The notes under the pieces are model-generated. The model made no database searches. It saw nothing but the letters and a program-made list of their open reading frames with translations, and was not told where the DNA came from. A stretch of 64,000 nt of DNA, taken from a bacterium (lineage in GTDB: Bacteria; Armatimonadota; Zipacnadia; Zipacnadales; UBA11051). Positions 17,797 to 25,616 of this stretch are shown here, piece by piece. The stretch lies in the NCBI GenBank assembly GCA_021372615.1, contig JAJFUB010000013.1:1-64000 (forward strand), in the 5' to 3' direction. Both the position numbers and the translations under genes were made by a program. Every line of letters begins with the position of its first letter. The stretch's first letter is position 1.

Positions 17797-20268
17797 ATGC
17801 AGCCCACAGCACTCGTCGTAATCCTGCTGCTGTTCGTGCTGAGCGTGGTTCACGCCGGCACGCCTCTGTTCAGCTTCGAGAACGATGACGAGATCACCGT
17901 GTGGCGCGCTCGGTCCCCCCAGCAGGACACGCTGGCGCGCGTGCCGGAGTTCGCCAGCGCCGGGCGAACCGCCATGCGCTTCCACACTCCGCAGTGGAGA
18001 GAGGGCATGGAGCAGTGGCCCGCCTTCGAGGCCAAGCCCCCCGTGCAGGACTGGCGCGCCTTCGACCGCCTCATCATTGACGTGACGAATCCCGGGCCGC
18101 GCGAGTTCTTCAGTGTGTTCATCTCCGACAGCAAGGTTCCGTTTCGCGAGGGGCTGTCGTTCGGGTTAACACTGCCCGAACGTGGCTTCAAGCGCTATGT
18201 CGTGCCGCTCAGCTTCCCTGAGAAGGTCAACAAGGGCGATATCGCCATCCTGCACTTCTTCAGCCAGCGCCCAACCAGCGAGATGGCGCTGTACCTGGAC
18301 AACCTGGTGCTGCTCAAGCCTGGCGAACAGGCACCGGCGCTACCGGCAACCTTCCTGTCGCAGATCGCTCAGCTGGCGATGGGCAACCTCGACGTGCTTG
18401 AGCAGCAGATCAGCCAGCATCACGAAGCCCTGCGGGCGCGCTGCCGGACGGAGCAGCAGCGCGCCGGACTGCAGCTCCGCATCGGCGGGTTGCAGCGTGA
18501 CGTGAAGGCGGCGCGCGAGGCAGCCACCTCGCCAGACCTGACCACCGAACGCCTGGCAGAGCTGCAGGCGGAACTGCCCCGGCTGCCCCAGCGCCTGCAA
18601 CGCGTGGAGGCCATGCTGCAGTTCGAGTTGGCCTTCGACGAGACCGGGCTACCCAGCGACAGGCTCCTCGTGGGCTTCGCCAGCTCCATGGAGAAGGTCC
18701 TGCCGCGTGACGTCTCGTGCCGGCCGGGTGTCAGTCGCCGCGTCCACCTGAGCCTCGCCCGCAACGAGAAGGAGAGCTTTCAGGTCCTGGTGACGCCGCG
18801 CACCGGCACCGTGAAGGGCGTGCAGGTCAGCGTGACTGACCTGCGCACCCCGGGCGGCGCGGTGCTGAGCGCTGAGCATGTCAACTGCGATGTGGTAGGC
18901 TACGTCGAGACGAAGACGCGGCCACCGTACCAGGTCTCGTACGTGGGATGGTGGCCCGACCCGATCCTCGACTTCCTGGGCCCCGTCGAGGTCAAGGAGG
19001 GCGACCTACAGTCCTTCTGGGTCCGCGTGCGGGCCCCCAGGGACCAGGCGCCGGGGCTGTATCGGGGCAAGCTGCAGGTAGCTGCCGAGGGGACGCAGCC
19101 ACTCAGCTTCGACCTCAGCGTCCGCGTCTATCCCTTCGCCCTGCCGGACTGCACGCCGCTGCCGACCGCCATCACCTTCTTCGAGCACCCGGACCAGATG
19201 GGCGGCAAGGGCCGCTGGCCCCAGATGAAGATGGCCTATGCGGACTTCCTGGCGGACTACTACATTGACTATGACAGCCTCTACCGCAGCGGGCCACCGG
19301 ACTTCGAGATTCTGCGGCACCTGCACGACCGGGGGCAGCTCTGCGCCTTCAACCTGGGCAACGTGTTCAATGGCGGCGCGCCGGAGGAGAACTTCGAGCA
19401 GGAGGTCGCCAAGGTCATCGAGCGACTACGGCCCGGATATGAGCAGGCCAAGCAACTGGGTCTGCTCGACCACGCCTACATCTACGGCTTCGACGAGCGC
19501 GGCGCAGATCAGTTCCCGCTGCTGGAGCGCTGTGCCCAGGAACTGCGCAAGGCTTTCCCCGAGGTCGTCCTCATGACGACGAGCTACGATGCCAGCTACG
19601 GGATGGCCTCGGTCGTCAACACCATGGATGCCTGGTGCCCGCTCACGCCCTCCTTCGTCCCGGCCAAGGCGGAGCAGGCGCGGGCGGCGGGCAAGTACGT
19701 CTGGTGGTACATCTGCTGCGGCCCGCACAACCCCTTCGCCAACTGGTTTGTGGAGTATGCCGCCATCGAGTCGCGCCTGCTCATGGGCGCGATGGCCGCC
19801 CGACAGCGGCCCGATGGCTTCCTGTACTACTCGCTGAGCATCTGGAACCAGAACAGGCCCATCCAGAGCGGGCCGTTCACCGACTGGAACCCCGTGAGCT
19901 GGACGACCTACCATGGCGACGGGTCCCTGTTCTGCTCAGGCGTCGACGGCAAGCCGGTTCCCACCATCCGCCTGGAGAACTACCGCGACGGCCAGGAGGA
20001 CTATGCCTACGCCGTCATCCTCGAGCACATCATCAGGGCCTATGAAGCGAGACCGAGTCTGACCGGACAGGAGCGGGAGTGGCTGGCGGAGGCGAAGGCC
20101 GCGCTCCGAGTGCCCGAGAAGCTGATGAAGACCATGAGTGACTACTCGCATGACCCGGCCGTGCTGTACGCTTGGCGCGACCGGGTGGCCGAGGCCATCA
20201 GCGCCTCGGGCATGACGGACATGGACCCGTGGGGCAAGGACTTCGGGGTACGCGGGTTCCGCAGATGA
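17797..20268 (+). CDS. Secreted DUF4091 glycoside hydrolase-like protein
   Basis: An 823-aa exported protein. The ATG at 17797 follows GGGAGG and gives a signal peptide ending in VVHAG. Residues 20-170 form a beta-sandwich carbohydrate-binding-like domain. Residues 180-275 are a Gln/Arg/Leu-rich coiled coil. The C-terminal half is a TIM-barrel-like region ending in the DUF4091 signature around WNPVSWTTYHGDGSLFC and RLENYRDGQEDY. DUF4091 proteins are thought to be glycosidases, with little biochemistry known. The DUF6785 gene follows 78 nt downstream on the same strand, with a 7-bp hairpin between them. The same pairing of glycosidase and DUF6785 recurs at 46504-52832. Confidence 0.88.
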   Translation: MQPTALVVILLLFVLSVVHAGTPLFSFENDDEITVWRARSPQQDTLARVPEFASAGRTAMRFHTPQWREGMEQWPAFEAKPPVQDWRAFDRLIIDVTNPGPREFFSVFISDSKVPFREGLSFGLTLPERGFKRYVVPLSFPEKVNKGDIAILHFFSQRPTSEMALYLDNLVLLKPGEQAPALPATFLSQIAQLAMGNLDVLEQQISQHHEALRARCRTEQQRAGLQLRIGGLQRDVKAAREAATSPDLTTERLAELQAELPRLPQRLQRVEAMLQFELAFDETGLPSDRLLVGFASSMEKVLPRDVSCRPGVSRRVHLSLARNEKESFQVLVTPRTGTVKGVQVSVTDLRTPGGAVLSAEHVNCDVVGYVETKTRPPYQVSYVGWWPDPILDFLGPVEVKEGDLQSFWVRVRAPRDQAPGLYRGKLQVAAEGTQPLSFDLSVRVYPFALPDCTPLPTAITFFEHPDQMGGKGRWPQMKMAYADFLADYYIDYDSLYRSGPPDFEILRHLHDRGQLCAFNLGNVFNGGAPEENFEQEVAKVIERLRPGYEQAKQLGLLDHAYIYGFDERGADQFPLLERCAQELRKAFPEVVLMTTSYDASYGMASVVNTMDAWCPLTPSFVPAKAEQARAAGKYVWWYICCGPHNPFANWFVEYAAIESRLLMGAMAARQRPDGFLYYSLSIWNQNRPIQSGPFTDWNPVSWTTYHGDGSLFCSGVDGKPVPTIRLENYRDGQEDYAYAVILEHIIRAYEARPSLTGQEREWLAEAKAALRVPEKLMKTMSDYSHDPAVLYAWRDRVAEAISASGMTDMDPWGKDFGVRGFRR

Positions 20269-20310
20269 GGTGTGGTGCGGCCAACCACGTTGGCAGTACC
20301 GCCTAGGCCA

Positions 20311-20333
20311 CATGGCCGGTGAGGCTGGCCATG
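20311..20333. other. Intercistronic hairpin between DUF4091 and DUF6785 genes
   Basis: Arms CATGGCC and GGCCATG enclose a 9-nt loop. It lies 42 nt after the DUF4091 stop and 13 nt before the DUF6785 start and has no T tract. It could set relative expression or mRNA stability of the pair. A chance palindrome is possible in GC-rich sequence. Confidence 0.35.
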
Positions 20334-20346
20334 ACAACAGTTGACC

Positions 20347-22389
20347 ATGCAAGACCGCATCATGCATACAACCCATGAGCGCTCGGCGCCGGGGCCCCAC
20401 CCCGGCGCCCGCGGTGTCACGCCGCGCGCTCTGCTCATCGCCTGTCTGCTGCTCCCCCTGAACGCCTACTGGGTCATCCAGATGGAGGTCGTGCGCTACC
20501 AGGGGCACCCCACCACGGTCTCTCTGTTCTACAACTCGGTCTTCATCCTGCTGGTGTTCCTGCTCGTCAACCACCTGCTCGCCAAAGTCTTCCCGCGTTG
20601 CGCCTTGCACCGCAACGAAATGCTGGTCATCTACCTGATGGTCACCATCGCCTCGGCGCTGGGGAGCCATGACCTGATCGAGGTAGTGGCCCCTCAGGTG
20701 GTGACGCCCTTCTACCTGGCCTCGCCTGAGAACAAGTGGGAACAGCTGTTCTTCCAGTACATCCCCAACTTCATCAGCATCCGCGACCCGCGGATCTTCG
20801 AGCCGGCGTTCGAGGGCTACAGCACCTTCTTCACCAAGGAGCGGATGCTGGCCTGGGCCGTACCCGGAGGAAGCTGGGCCATCTTCCTGGCGGTGCTTAG
20901 CACCATCATGCTGGCGATGAACGCCCTGCTGCGCCGGCGCTGGATGGACCTGGAGAGGCTGAACTACCCCATCACACACCTGCCACTGGACCTGAGCGAG
21001 CCCGGCCTGCCGCTACTGCGCAACAAGCTGATGTGGGTGGGCTTCGGCCTGGCCGCGCTGGTGGACATCATCAACGGCGTCCACGAGTTGGTGCCCGCGT
21101 GGCCGCTCATCAAAGTGCGCGTGGTCCACTACGACCAGTACATGGGGACGCTGCTCAAAGGCTACCCCTGGAGGGCTCTGGCGGGTACGCGCATCTCGTT
21201 CTACCCGTTTGCCGTCGGCCTGGGGATGCTGCTGCCGCTGGACCTGGCGTTCTCCTCATGGTTCTTCTACCTGTTCTGGAAGGCACAGCGGCTGGGGGCG
21301 CTGCTGGTCGGGATGGACAAGATCCCGGGCTTCCCGTACGTCGAAGAACAGTCCTCGGCCGCTTACCTGGGGCTGACAGCCTTCGCGCTGTGGATGGCCC
21401 GGCACTACCTGCGGAACATCTGGCAAGACCTGACATCGCGGGGACGGGGGCAGGCGAAGGTGGGCGAGAGGGGCGCCGCCGGGCCGGCGCCGCCCCCGCA
21501 GGGCGCCGCGCCCCTCGACGCTGGGGAGCCCATGGCCTATCCCGTGGCCCTGTGGATCATCGCTGCCGGGTTCGTGTTCCTGCTGCTGTTCGCCCACGCC
21601 CTGGGCATGTGGGCCTGGGTCGCGATCATCTTCTTCGCCATCTACTTCGGCATCTCACTGGCGGTCACCCGCGTGCGGGCCGAACTGGGGCCGCCCGCCC
21701 ACGATCTGCATCGCGGCGGCCCGGACCTGATCCTCACCAACCTCTTCGGCACCGACCGCACGGTACTGGATGCCCAGCAGCTGACGTCCTTGAAGCTCTG
21801 CTTCTGGTTCAACCGCGCGTACCGGGCCCACCCCATGCCGATCCAGCTCGAAGCCTTCAAGATCGCGCAGATGTCGGGCATCAAGCAGTCCTCGATGGCC
21901 TGGGCGCTGACATTGGCGACGTTTGTCGGTGTGTTCTCGGCGTGGACGGCGCAGGTGCACCTGTTCTACAGCTATGGCATGGCGGCGCGGGCGGGGGGCA
22001 CGAGCCGCTACTTCGGCCAGGAGCCCTTCACGGAGCTGGCCTCGTGGCTCAACGCCCCCTTCCACACGCGTTGGCCGCGCATCGGCGCCTATGTCGTGGG
22101 CTTCCTCTTCACGTGGCTGCTGATGACGTTGCGCGTCAACTTCATCTGGTGGCCGTTCCACCCCGTCGGCTACGCAATCTCCAGCAGTTGGTCCATGAAC
22201 TGCCTGTGGCTGCCGATCCTGATCGCCTGGTGCATCAAGTGGGTGATCCTGCGCTACTTCGGCTTCAAGAGCTTCCAGAACGCCATCCCGTTCGCATTGG
22301 GCCTGGTGCTGGGTGAGTTCGTCGTCGGTAGCCTGTGGACGATCATCGGCATCGCGCTGCAGATCAACACGTATAGCTTCTGGGTGTAG
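20347..22389 (+). CDS. DUF6785/DUF6784 polytopic membrane protein
   Basis: A 680-aa integral membrane protein with about a dozen hydrophobic segments, starting after a short hydrophilic tail. Conserved landmarks are LNAYWVI in the first helix, SPENKW after the third, FNRAYRAHPMPIQLEAFK near residue 495 and a C-terminal FHPVGYAISSSW-type segment. All of these recur in the paralogue at 46504-48537. The family resembles oligopeptide-transporter-like permeases, but no substrate is established to my knowledge. The ATG at 20347 is preferred; a TTG at 20341 and an ATG at 20362 are alternatives. Its position right behind a secreted glycosidase suggests uptake of glycan-derived products. Confidence 0.85.
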   Translation: MQDRIMHTTHERSAPGPHPGARGVTPRALLIACLLLPLNAYWVIQMEVVRYQGHPTTVSLFYNSVFILLVFLLVNHLLAKVFPRCALHRNEMLVIYLMVTIASALGSHDLIEVVAPQVVTPFYLASPENKWEQLFFQYIPNFISIRDPRIFEPAFEGYSTFFTKERMLAWAVPGGSWAIFLAVLSTIMLAMNALLRRRWMDLERLNYPITHLPLDLSEPGLPLLRNKLMWVGFGLAALVDIINGVHELVPAWPLIKVRVVHYDQYMGTLLKGYPWRALAGTRISFYPFAVGLGMLLPLDLAFSSWFFYLFWKAQRLGALLVGMDKIPGFPYVEEQSSAAYLGLTAFALWMARHYLRNIWQDLTSRGRGQAKVGERGAAGPAPPPQGAAPLDAGEPMAYPVALWIIAAGFVFLLLFAHALGMWAWVAIIFFAIYFGISLAVTRVRAELGPPAHDLHRGGPDLILTNLFGTDRTVLDAQQLTSLKLCFWFNRAYRAHPMPIQLEAFKIAQMSGIKQSSMAWALTLATFVGVFSAWTAQVHLFYSYGMAARAGGTSRYFGQEPFTELASWLNAPFHTRWPRIGAYVVGFLFTWLLMTLRVNFIWWPFHPVGYAISSSWSMNCLWLPILIAWCIKWVILRYFGFKSFQNAIPFALGLVLGEFVVGSLWTIIGIALQINTYSFWV

Positions 22390-22407
22390 GGCTCAGAGGC
22401 CGCGTGG

Positions 22408-22429
22408 GCGGGCGTGTCCTCACGCCCGC
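22408..22429. terminator. Hairpin between convergent genes
   Basis: Arms GCGGGCGTG and CACGCCCGC (9 bp, perfect) enclose the loop TCCT. It lies between the stop of the DUF6785 gene (22389, +) and the stop of the nitrilase gene (22446, -). The position suits a shared bidirectional terminator, but neither strand has a U tract. Confidence 0.5.
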
Positions 22430-22445
22430 AGCCTGGCCGCATGCG

Positions 22446-23732
22446 CTACCTGTTCTGCGTCAGCATCAGCGGCCCGTACGTCGGCTCCCGCCGCTCCCAC
22501 CAAGCCACCCCACGGAAGGTTGCCCACGTCCACGTCCGCGGCAGGACACTCAGGTCCACGTCCGCGTGCACCAGCCGCTTGTCCGCCGCGAGGGCCAGGA
22601 CGTTGCCATCCGGCCCGAAGATCCCCGTGCCGTTGCCGTTGTTGCGCGAGATGACCATCCAGAGCTGGTTGTCCATGGCCCGTGTGCGCTGGATCGCCAG
22701 CCAGCGGTCCATCTCGAAGTCGCTGTCCATGCCCGTCCAGTAGCGCTGGGCGCGGTGATCGCCCATGATCGGCAGGCAGAGGATCTCAGCGCCCAGGCGG
22801 GCGGGGACGCGGGCCGACTCGAGCGCCGAGGAGTCCATGCAGATGTTCATGGTGATCTTCGCACCGTCCACTTCGTAGACCGGGAAGTCGTGGCCCGGGG
22901 TCACCCCCCACCACACCTCCAGCGGCGAGGCCAGGTGCACTTTGCGGTACTTCCCCACCAGCGCGCCGTCCTTGCCGACCAGCACCGCGCAGTTGTGCAC
23001 CATCTCCCTGTTCCGCTCCCATGCTGAGAAGCACAGGGCCATCCTGGCTTCGCGGGCCAACTCCTGGAAGGGCTCGATGGCCTTGCCGGGGATGGGGATC
23101 GCCTGCCTGGCGATCTCCTCGGGGTTGCTGGGCAGGCCGGCGCTCAGCATCACTTCGGGGAGGCAGAGCAGGTCCACATGCTGCTCGGCGCCGGAACGTG
23201 CGAGAGCGAGGTAGGCCTCGGTGTTGGTCCGGAAGTTGCGCTTGCCGCCCCCGAGCGGCCCGCCGGCGGCGCCCAGCCGCCAGCGTCGCGGTGCCGGTGG
23301 CTTCGCCTCCTGCACGCTCACTTCCGACCAGCGCAGTTCGCCCTGGCCAGCCCAAGCGATCAGCAGCCGCAGCAGCATCCCCTTGGCCCCCGGCGGGCGC
23401 TGGCAGTGGGCCTGGAAGATGAGGTCATCGCCGGACGTCTGCAGCGGTAGCAGCGGCTCCCACTTGACGCCCAGGGGCTCGAAGCCCTCCCACACGACGG
23501 CCGCATGGACATGATCCAGCCCCCAACGCAAGCCCAACAGCTTCACGCGCACTCGCACCGTGACCCATTCCGTCGGCGGCAGGGGGTAGGCCAGTTCCCA
23601 GCCGCCATAGCATCCCTCGCTGCCATTGGAGGTCACGACGAAGCCATCGCCCGCGCGCGTGACACCGGGCATGAGTTGCGGGCGCGGCGACCAGGGGCGA
23701 GCGTCGGTGTAGACCAGGGGCTTGGGGGGCAT
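22446..23732 (-). CDS. Carbon-nitrogen hydrolase (nitrilase superfamily) with N-terminal beta domain
   Basis: A 428-aa cytoplasmic protein. Residues 1-145 form a beta-sandwich resembling a carbohydrate-binding module. Residues 150-428 are the carbon-nitrogen hydrolase domain, with the triad Glu193 (LCLPEV), Lys264 (KYRKVHL) and Cys298 (MNICMD). The long open frame extends to 24212, but ATG 23732 with GGAGG (plus-strand 23742-23746) nine bases upstream is the real start. The upstream part overlaps the divergent oxidoreductase gene. The enzyme should hydrolyse an amide or nitrile. The sugar-binding-like N-terminus hints at an amidated or N-substituted sugar substrate, which is inference. Confidence 0.9.
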   Translation of the reverse strand: MPPKPLVYTDARPWSPRPQLMPGVTRAGDGFVVTSNGSEGCYGGWELAYPLPPTEWVTVRVRVKLLGLRWGLDHVHAAVVWEGFEPLGVKWEPLLPLQTSGDDLIFQAHCQRPPGAKGMLLRLLIAWAGQGELRWSEVSVQEAKPPAPRRWRLGAAGGPLGGGKRNFRTNTEAYLALARSGAEQHVDLLCLPEVMLSAGLPSNPEEIARQAIPIPGKAIEPFQELAREARMALCFSAWERNREMVHNCAVLVGKDGALVGKYRKVHLASPLEVWWGVTPGHDFPVYEVDGAKITMNICMDSSALESARVPARLGAEILCLPIMGDHRAQRYWTGMDSDFEMDRWLAIQRTRAMDNQLWMVISRNNGNGTGIFGPDGNVLALAADKRLVHADVDLSVLPRTWTWATFRGVAWWERREPTYGPLMLTQNR

Positions 23733-23865
23733 GGGACGGTTCCTCCGCGGAGTTTGCTGGCAGTTCCAGTCCGGTCGCGGGCGGACCTCCCGCGCCCGTT
23801 GGGCCGGCAGGAGCCGTCGAGCCACGAGGCGAAGGTGTGCCGGCCAACCGAAGGGAGCATGGGTC

Positions 23866-24876
23866 ATGTCGGAGCGTTGCGTCGTCGTCGGAGCCGGAGG
23901 CATCTCGAACGCCTGGTTCCCGCCGCTGAAGGCCGAAGAAGTCGAGATCGCCGCGGTCGTGGACCTGCAGCCCGAACGGGCGGCTGCGCAGATCGCCAGG
24001 TACGAGCTGGATTGCCCGGCCAGCGATAACCTGAAGGGGACGCTCAAGCGGGTCCGGCCTGACTTCGTGGTGGATCTGACCGTGCCCGAGGCGCACTGCG
24101 CGGTCACGTGCGCCGCCCTCCGTGCCGGCTGCCATGTTGTCAGTGAGAAGCCGATGGCGGCGAGCATGGCCCAGGCGCGGCGGATGGTGAGGACGGCCGA
24201 GGAGACGGGCAAGCTCTACATGGTGAGCCAGTCACGCCGGTGGGACGGGCGGCATGAGCGCGTGCGGCAGACCGTCGCTTCCGGTGAGATCGGGCAGGTC
24301 ACGACCATCAACTGCGACTTCTACCTGGGCGCCCACTTCGGCGGCTTCCGCGACGAGATGCCCAGCCCGCTGATCCTCGACATGGCCATCCACCACTTCG
24401 ACCTGTGCCGCTTCTTCACCAGGCTTGACCCCCTCGCCGTCTATGCCCGCGAGTTCAACCCCGTGGGCTCCTGGTACGCCGGGGACGTGGCGGCGAGCTG
24501 CATCTTCGAGATGACCAGCGGAGTCATCTTCACCTATCGGGGAAGTTGGTGCGCGGAGGGGTGCCATACGAGCTGGAACGGCAACTGGCGCATCATCGGC
24601 GACCAGGGGACGGTGCTGTACGAACAGGACCAGGAGCCGCATGGGCAGGCCGTCGCGGGCAACGAGGGCTTCAATCGTGCCCTGCGTGACCTCGCCCTCG
24701 CCCAGGCGGACGCCCCCGCGGCCGGCATGCACGGCGGCCTGTGCGAGATGCTGCGCTTCCTGCGGACCGGGAAGCAGCCCCAGACCGAGTGTCACGACAA
24801 CATCAAGTCGCTGGCCATGGTCTTCGGGGCGATCGAGAGCAGCAAACGGGGAAGACGGGTGGGGATCGCGGGGTAG
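23866..24876 (+). CDS. Gfo/Idh/MocA family oxidoreductase
   Basis: A 336-aa NAD(P)-dependent dehydrogenase. The N-terminal Rossmann motif reads VVVGAGGIS. The EKP motif appears in VSEKPMA near residue 92, and a candidate catalytic His lies in the DMAIHHFDLCR segment near residue 178, typical of the family. The open frame extends to 23722, but ATG 23866 is preceded by AAGGGAG at 23851-23857 and starts at the first beta strand. It is divergent from the nitrilase-like gene with 133 nt between them, so the two could be co-regulated in breakdown of the same sugar derivative. Confidence 0.93.
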   Translation: MSERCVVVGAGGISNAWFPPLKAEEVEIAAVVDLQPERAAAQIARYELDCPASDNLKGTLKRVRPDFVVDLTVPEAHCAVTCAALRAGCHVVSEKPMAASMAQARRMVRTAEETGKLYMVSQSRRWDGRHERVRQTVASGEIGQVTTINCDFYLGAHFGGFRDEMPSPLILDMAIHHFDLCRFFTRLDPLAVYAREFNPVGSWYAGDVAASCIFEMTSGVIFTYRGSWCAEGCHTSWNGNWRIIGDQGTVLYEQDQEPHGQAVAGNEGFNRALRDLALAQADAPAAGMHGGLCEMLRFLRTGKQPQTECHDNIKSLAMVFGAIESSKRGRRVGIAG

Positions 24877-24891
24877 TCTCAGGGCTTGGCC

Positions 24892-24948
24892 GTGGGAGCG
24901 GTCACCGACCGCGACCGGCAAGCGATCGCGGTCGGTGACCGCTCCCAC
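24892..24948. repeat. Perfect 23-bp-stem palindrome between convergent genes
   Basis: Left arm 24892-24914 and right arm 24926-24948 are exact reverse complements (23 bp) around an 11-nt loop. The arms begin GTGGGAGCGG and end CCGCTCCCAC. It sits 15 nt after the oxidoreductase stop and 4 nt past the end of queC (24953) in a convergent gap, so it may work as a bidirectional terminator. The length and perfection are more typical of a mobile palindromic repeat. The GTGGGAGCG edge resembles the GTAGGAGCG edge of the element at 27359-27385. Confidence 0.75.
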
Positions 24949-24952
24949 ATCT

Positions 24953-25606
24953 CTAACCCTCGGCCTCCGCGAACGCCCGTTGGGAGCGCAGGCAGGACTC
25001 GCACTTGCGGCAGGGCGCTGGACCGGCCCCGTAGCAGCTCCAGACGAAGTCGAGCGGCGCGCCGCTCTCACGGCCCGCCCGGACGATCTCCGGCTTGGTC
25101 ATCGCTACCGTCGGCGACACCACTTGCAGGCCCTTCTGCGTCGAGAAGCTGAAGGCGCGCTCGGCGGCGTGCATGAAGGCCGGGGTGTTGTCGGGGAATG
25201 TCGTCCCCTCCTCGGCGTTGAAGCCCACGATGACCGCCTGACAGTGCAGCGCTTCGGCGAACACCCCCGCGATGTTGAGCAGTAGGCCGTTCCGGTTCGG
25301 CACCCATACCGCCGCGGCCGACTGTACCGCTGCCTTCGTGTCCAGCTCCTCGGGCTTCAACTCCGGCAGCGGGCGCGAGGCATCGGTGAGCGCGTCCTGA
25401 GCCACGGTCTTGAGCCACGGCAGCGGCACGACCTGGTGCGGGGCGCCGAGGGCCGCGGCGATGCGCGCGGCGGCCTCGATCTCGCGTGCCGCGGCGCGTT
25501 GGCCGTAGTCGCAGGTCAGCGCCAACGCGACGGTCATCTCCTGGGCAGCCAGCCACGTAGCGACGGTCGAGTCGAGCCCACCGGAGAGCAGGGCGATGGC
25601 GTTCAT
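24953..25606 (-). CDS. queC: 7-cyano-7-deazaguanine (preQ0) synthase QueC
   Basis: A 217-aa ATP-dependent enzyme that converts 7-carboxy-7-deazaguanine to preQ0 for queuosine biosynthesis. The ATP-pyrophosphatase loop SGGLDS is at residues 8-13. The C-terminal zinc site is complete with Cys191, Cys199, Cys202 and Cys205. Length is normal. The start lies 10 nt after the stop of the DUF4838 gene upstream on the same strand, so the two are probably co-transcribed, which is odd for a tRNA-modification gene. queD lies about 3.6 kb away at 29180-29551. QueE, FolE and QueF are not visible. Confidence 0.95.
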   Translation of the reverse strand: MNAIALLSGGLDSTVATWLAAQEMTVALALTCDYGQRAAAREIEAAARIAAALGAPHQVVPLPWLKTVAQDALTDASRPLPELKPEELDTKAAVQSAAAVWVPNRNGLLLNIAGVFAEALHCQAVIVGFNAEEGTTFPDNTPAFMHAAERAFSFSTQKGLQVVSPTVAMTKPEIVRAGRESGAPLDFVWSCYGAGPAPCRKCESCLRSQRAFAEAEG

Positions 25607-25616
25607 GTCGGCCTCC

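Noticed and set aside
23733-24212. N-terminal extension of the nitrilase gene
   Set aside because: It overlaps the divergent oxidoreductase, and the ATG at 23732 has a good ribosome-binding site.
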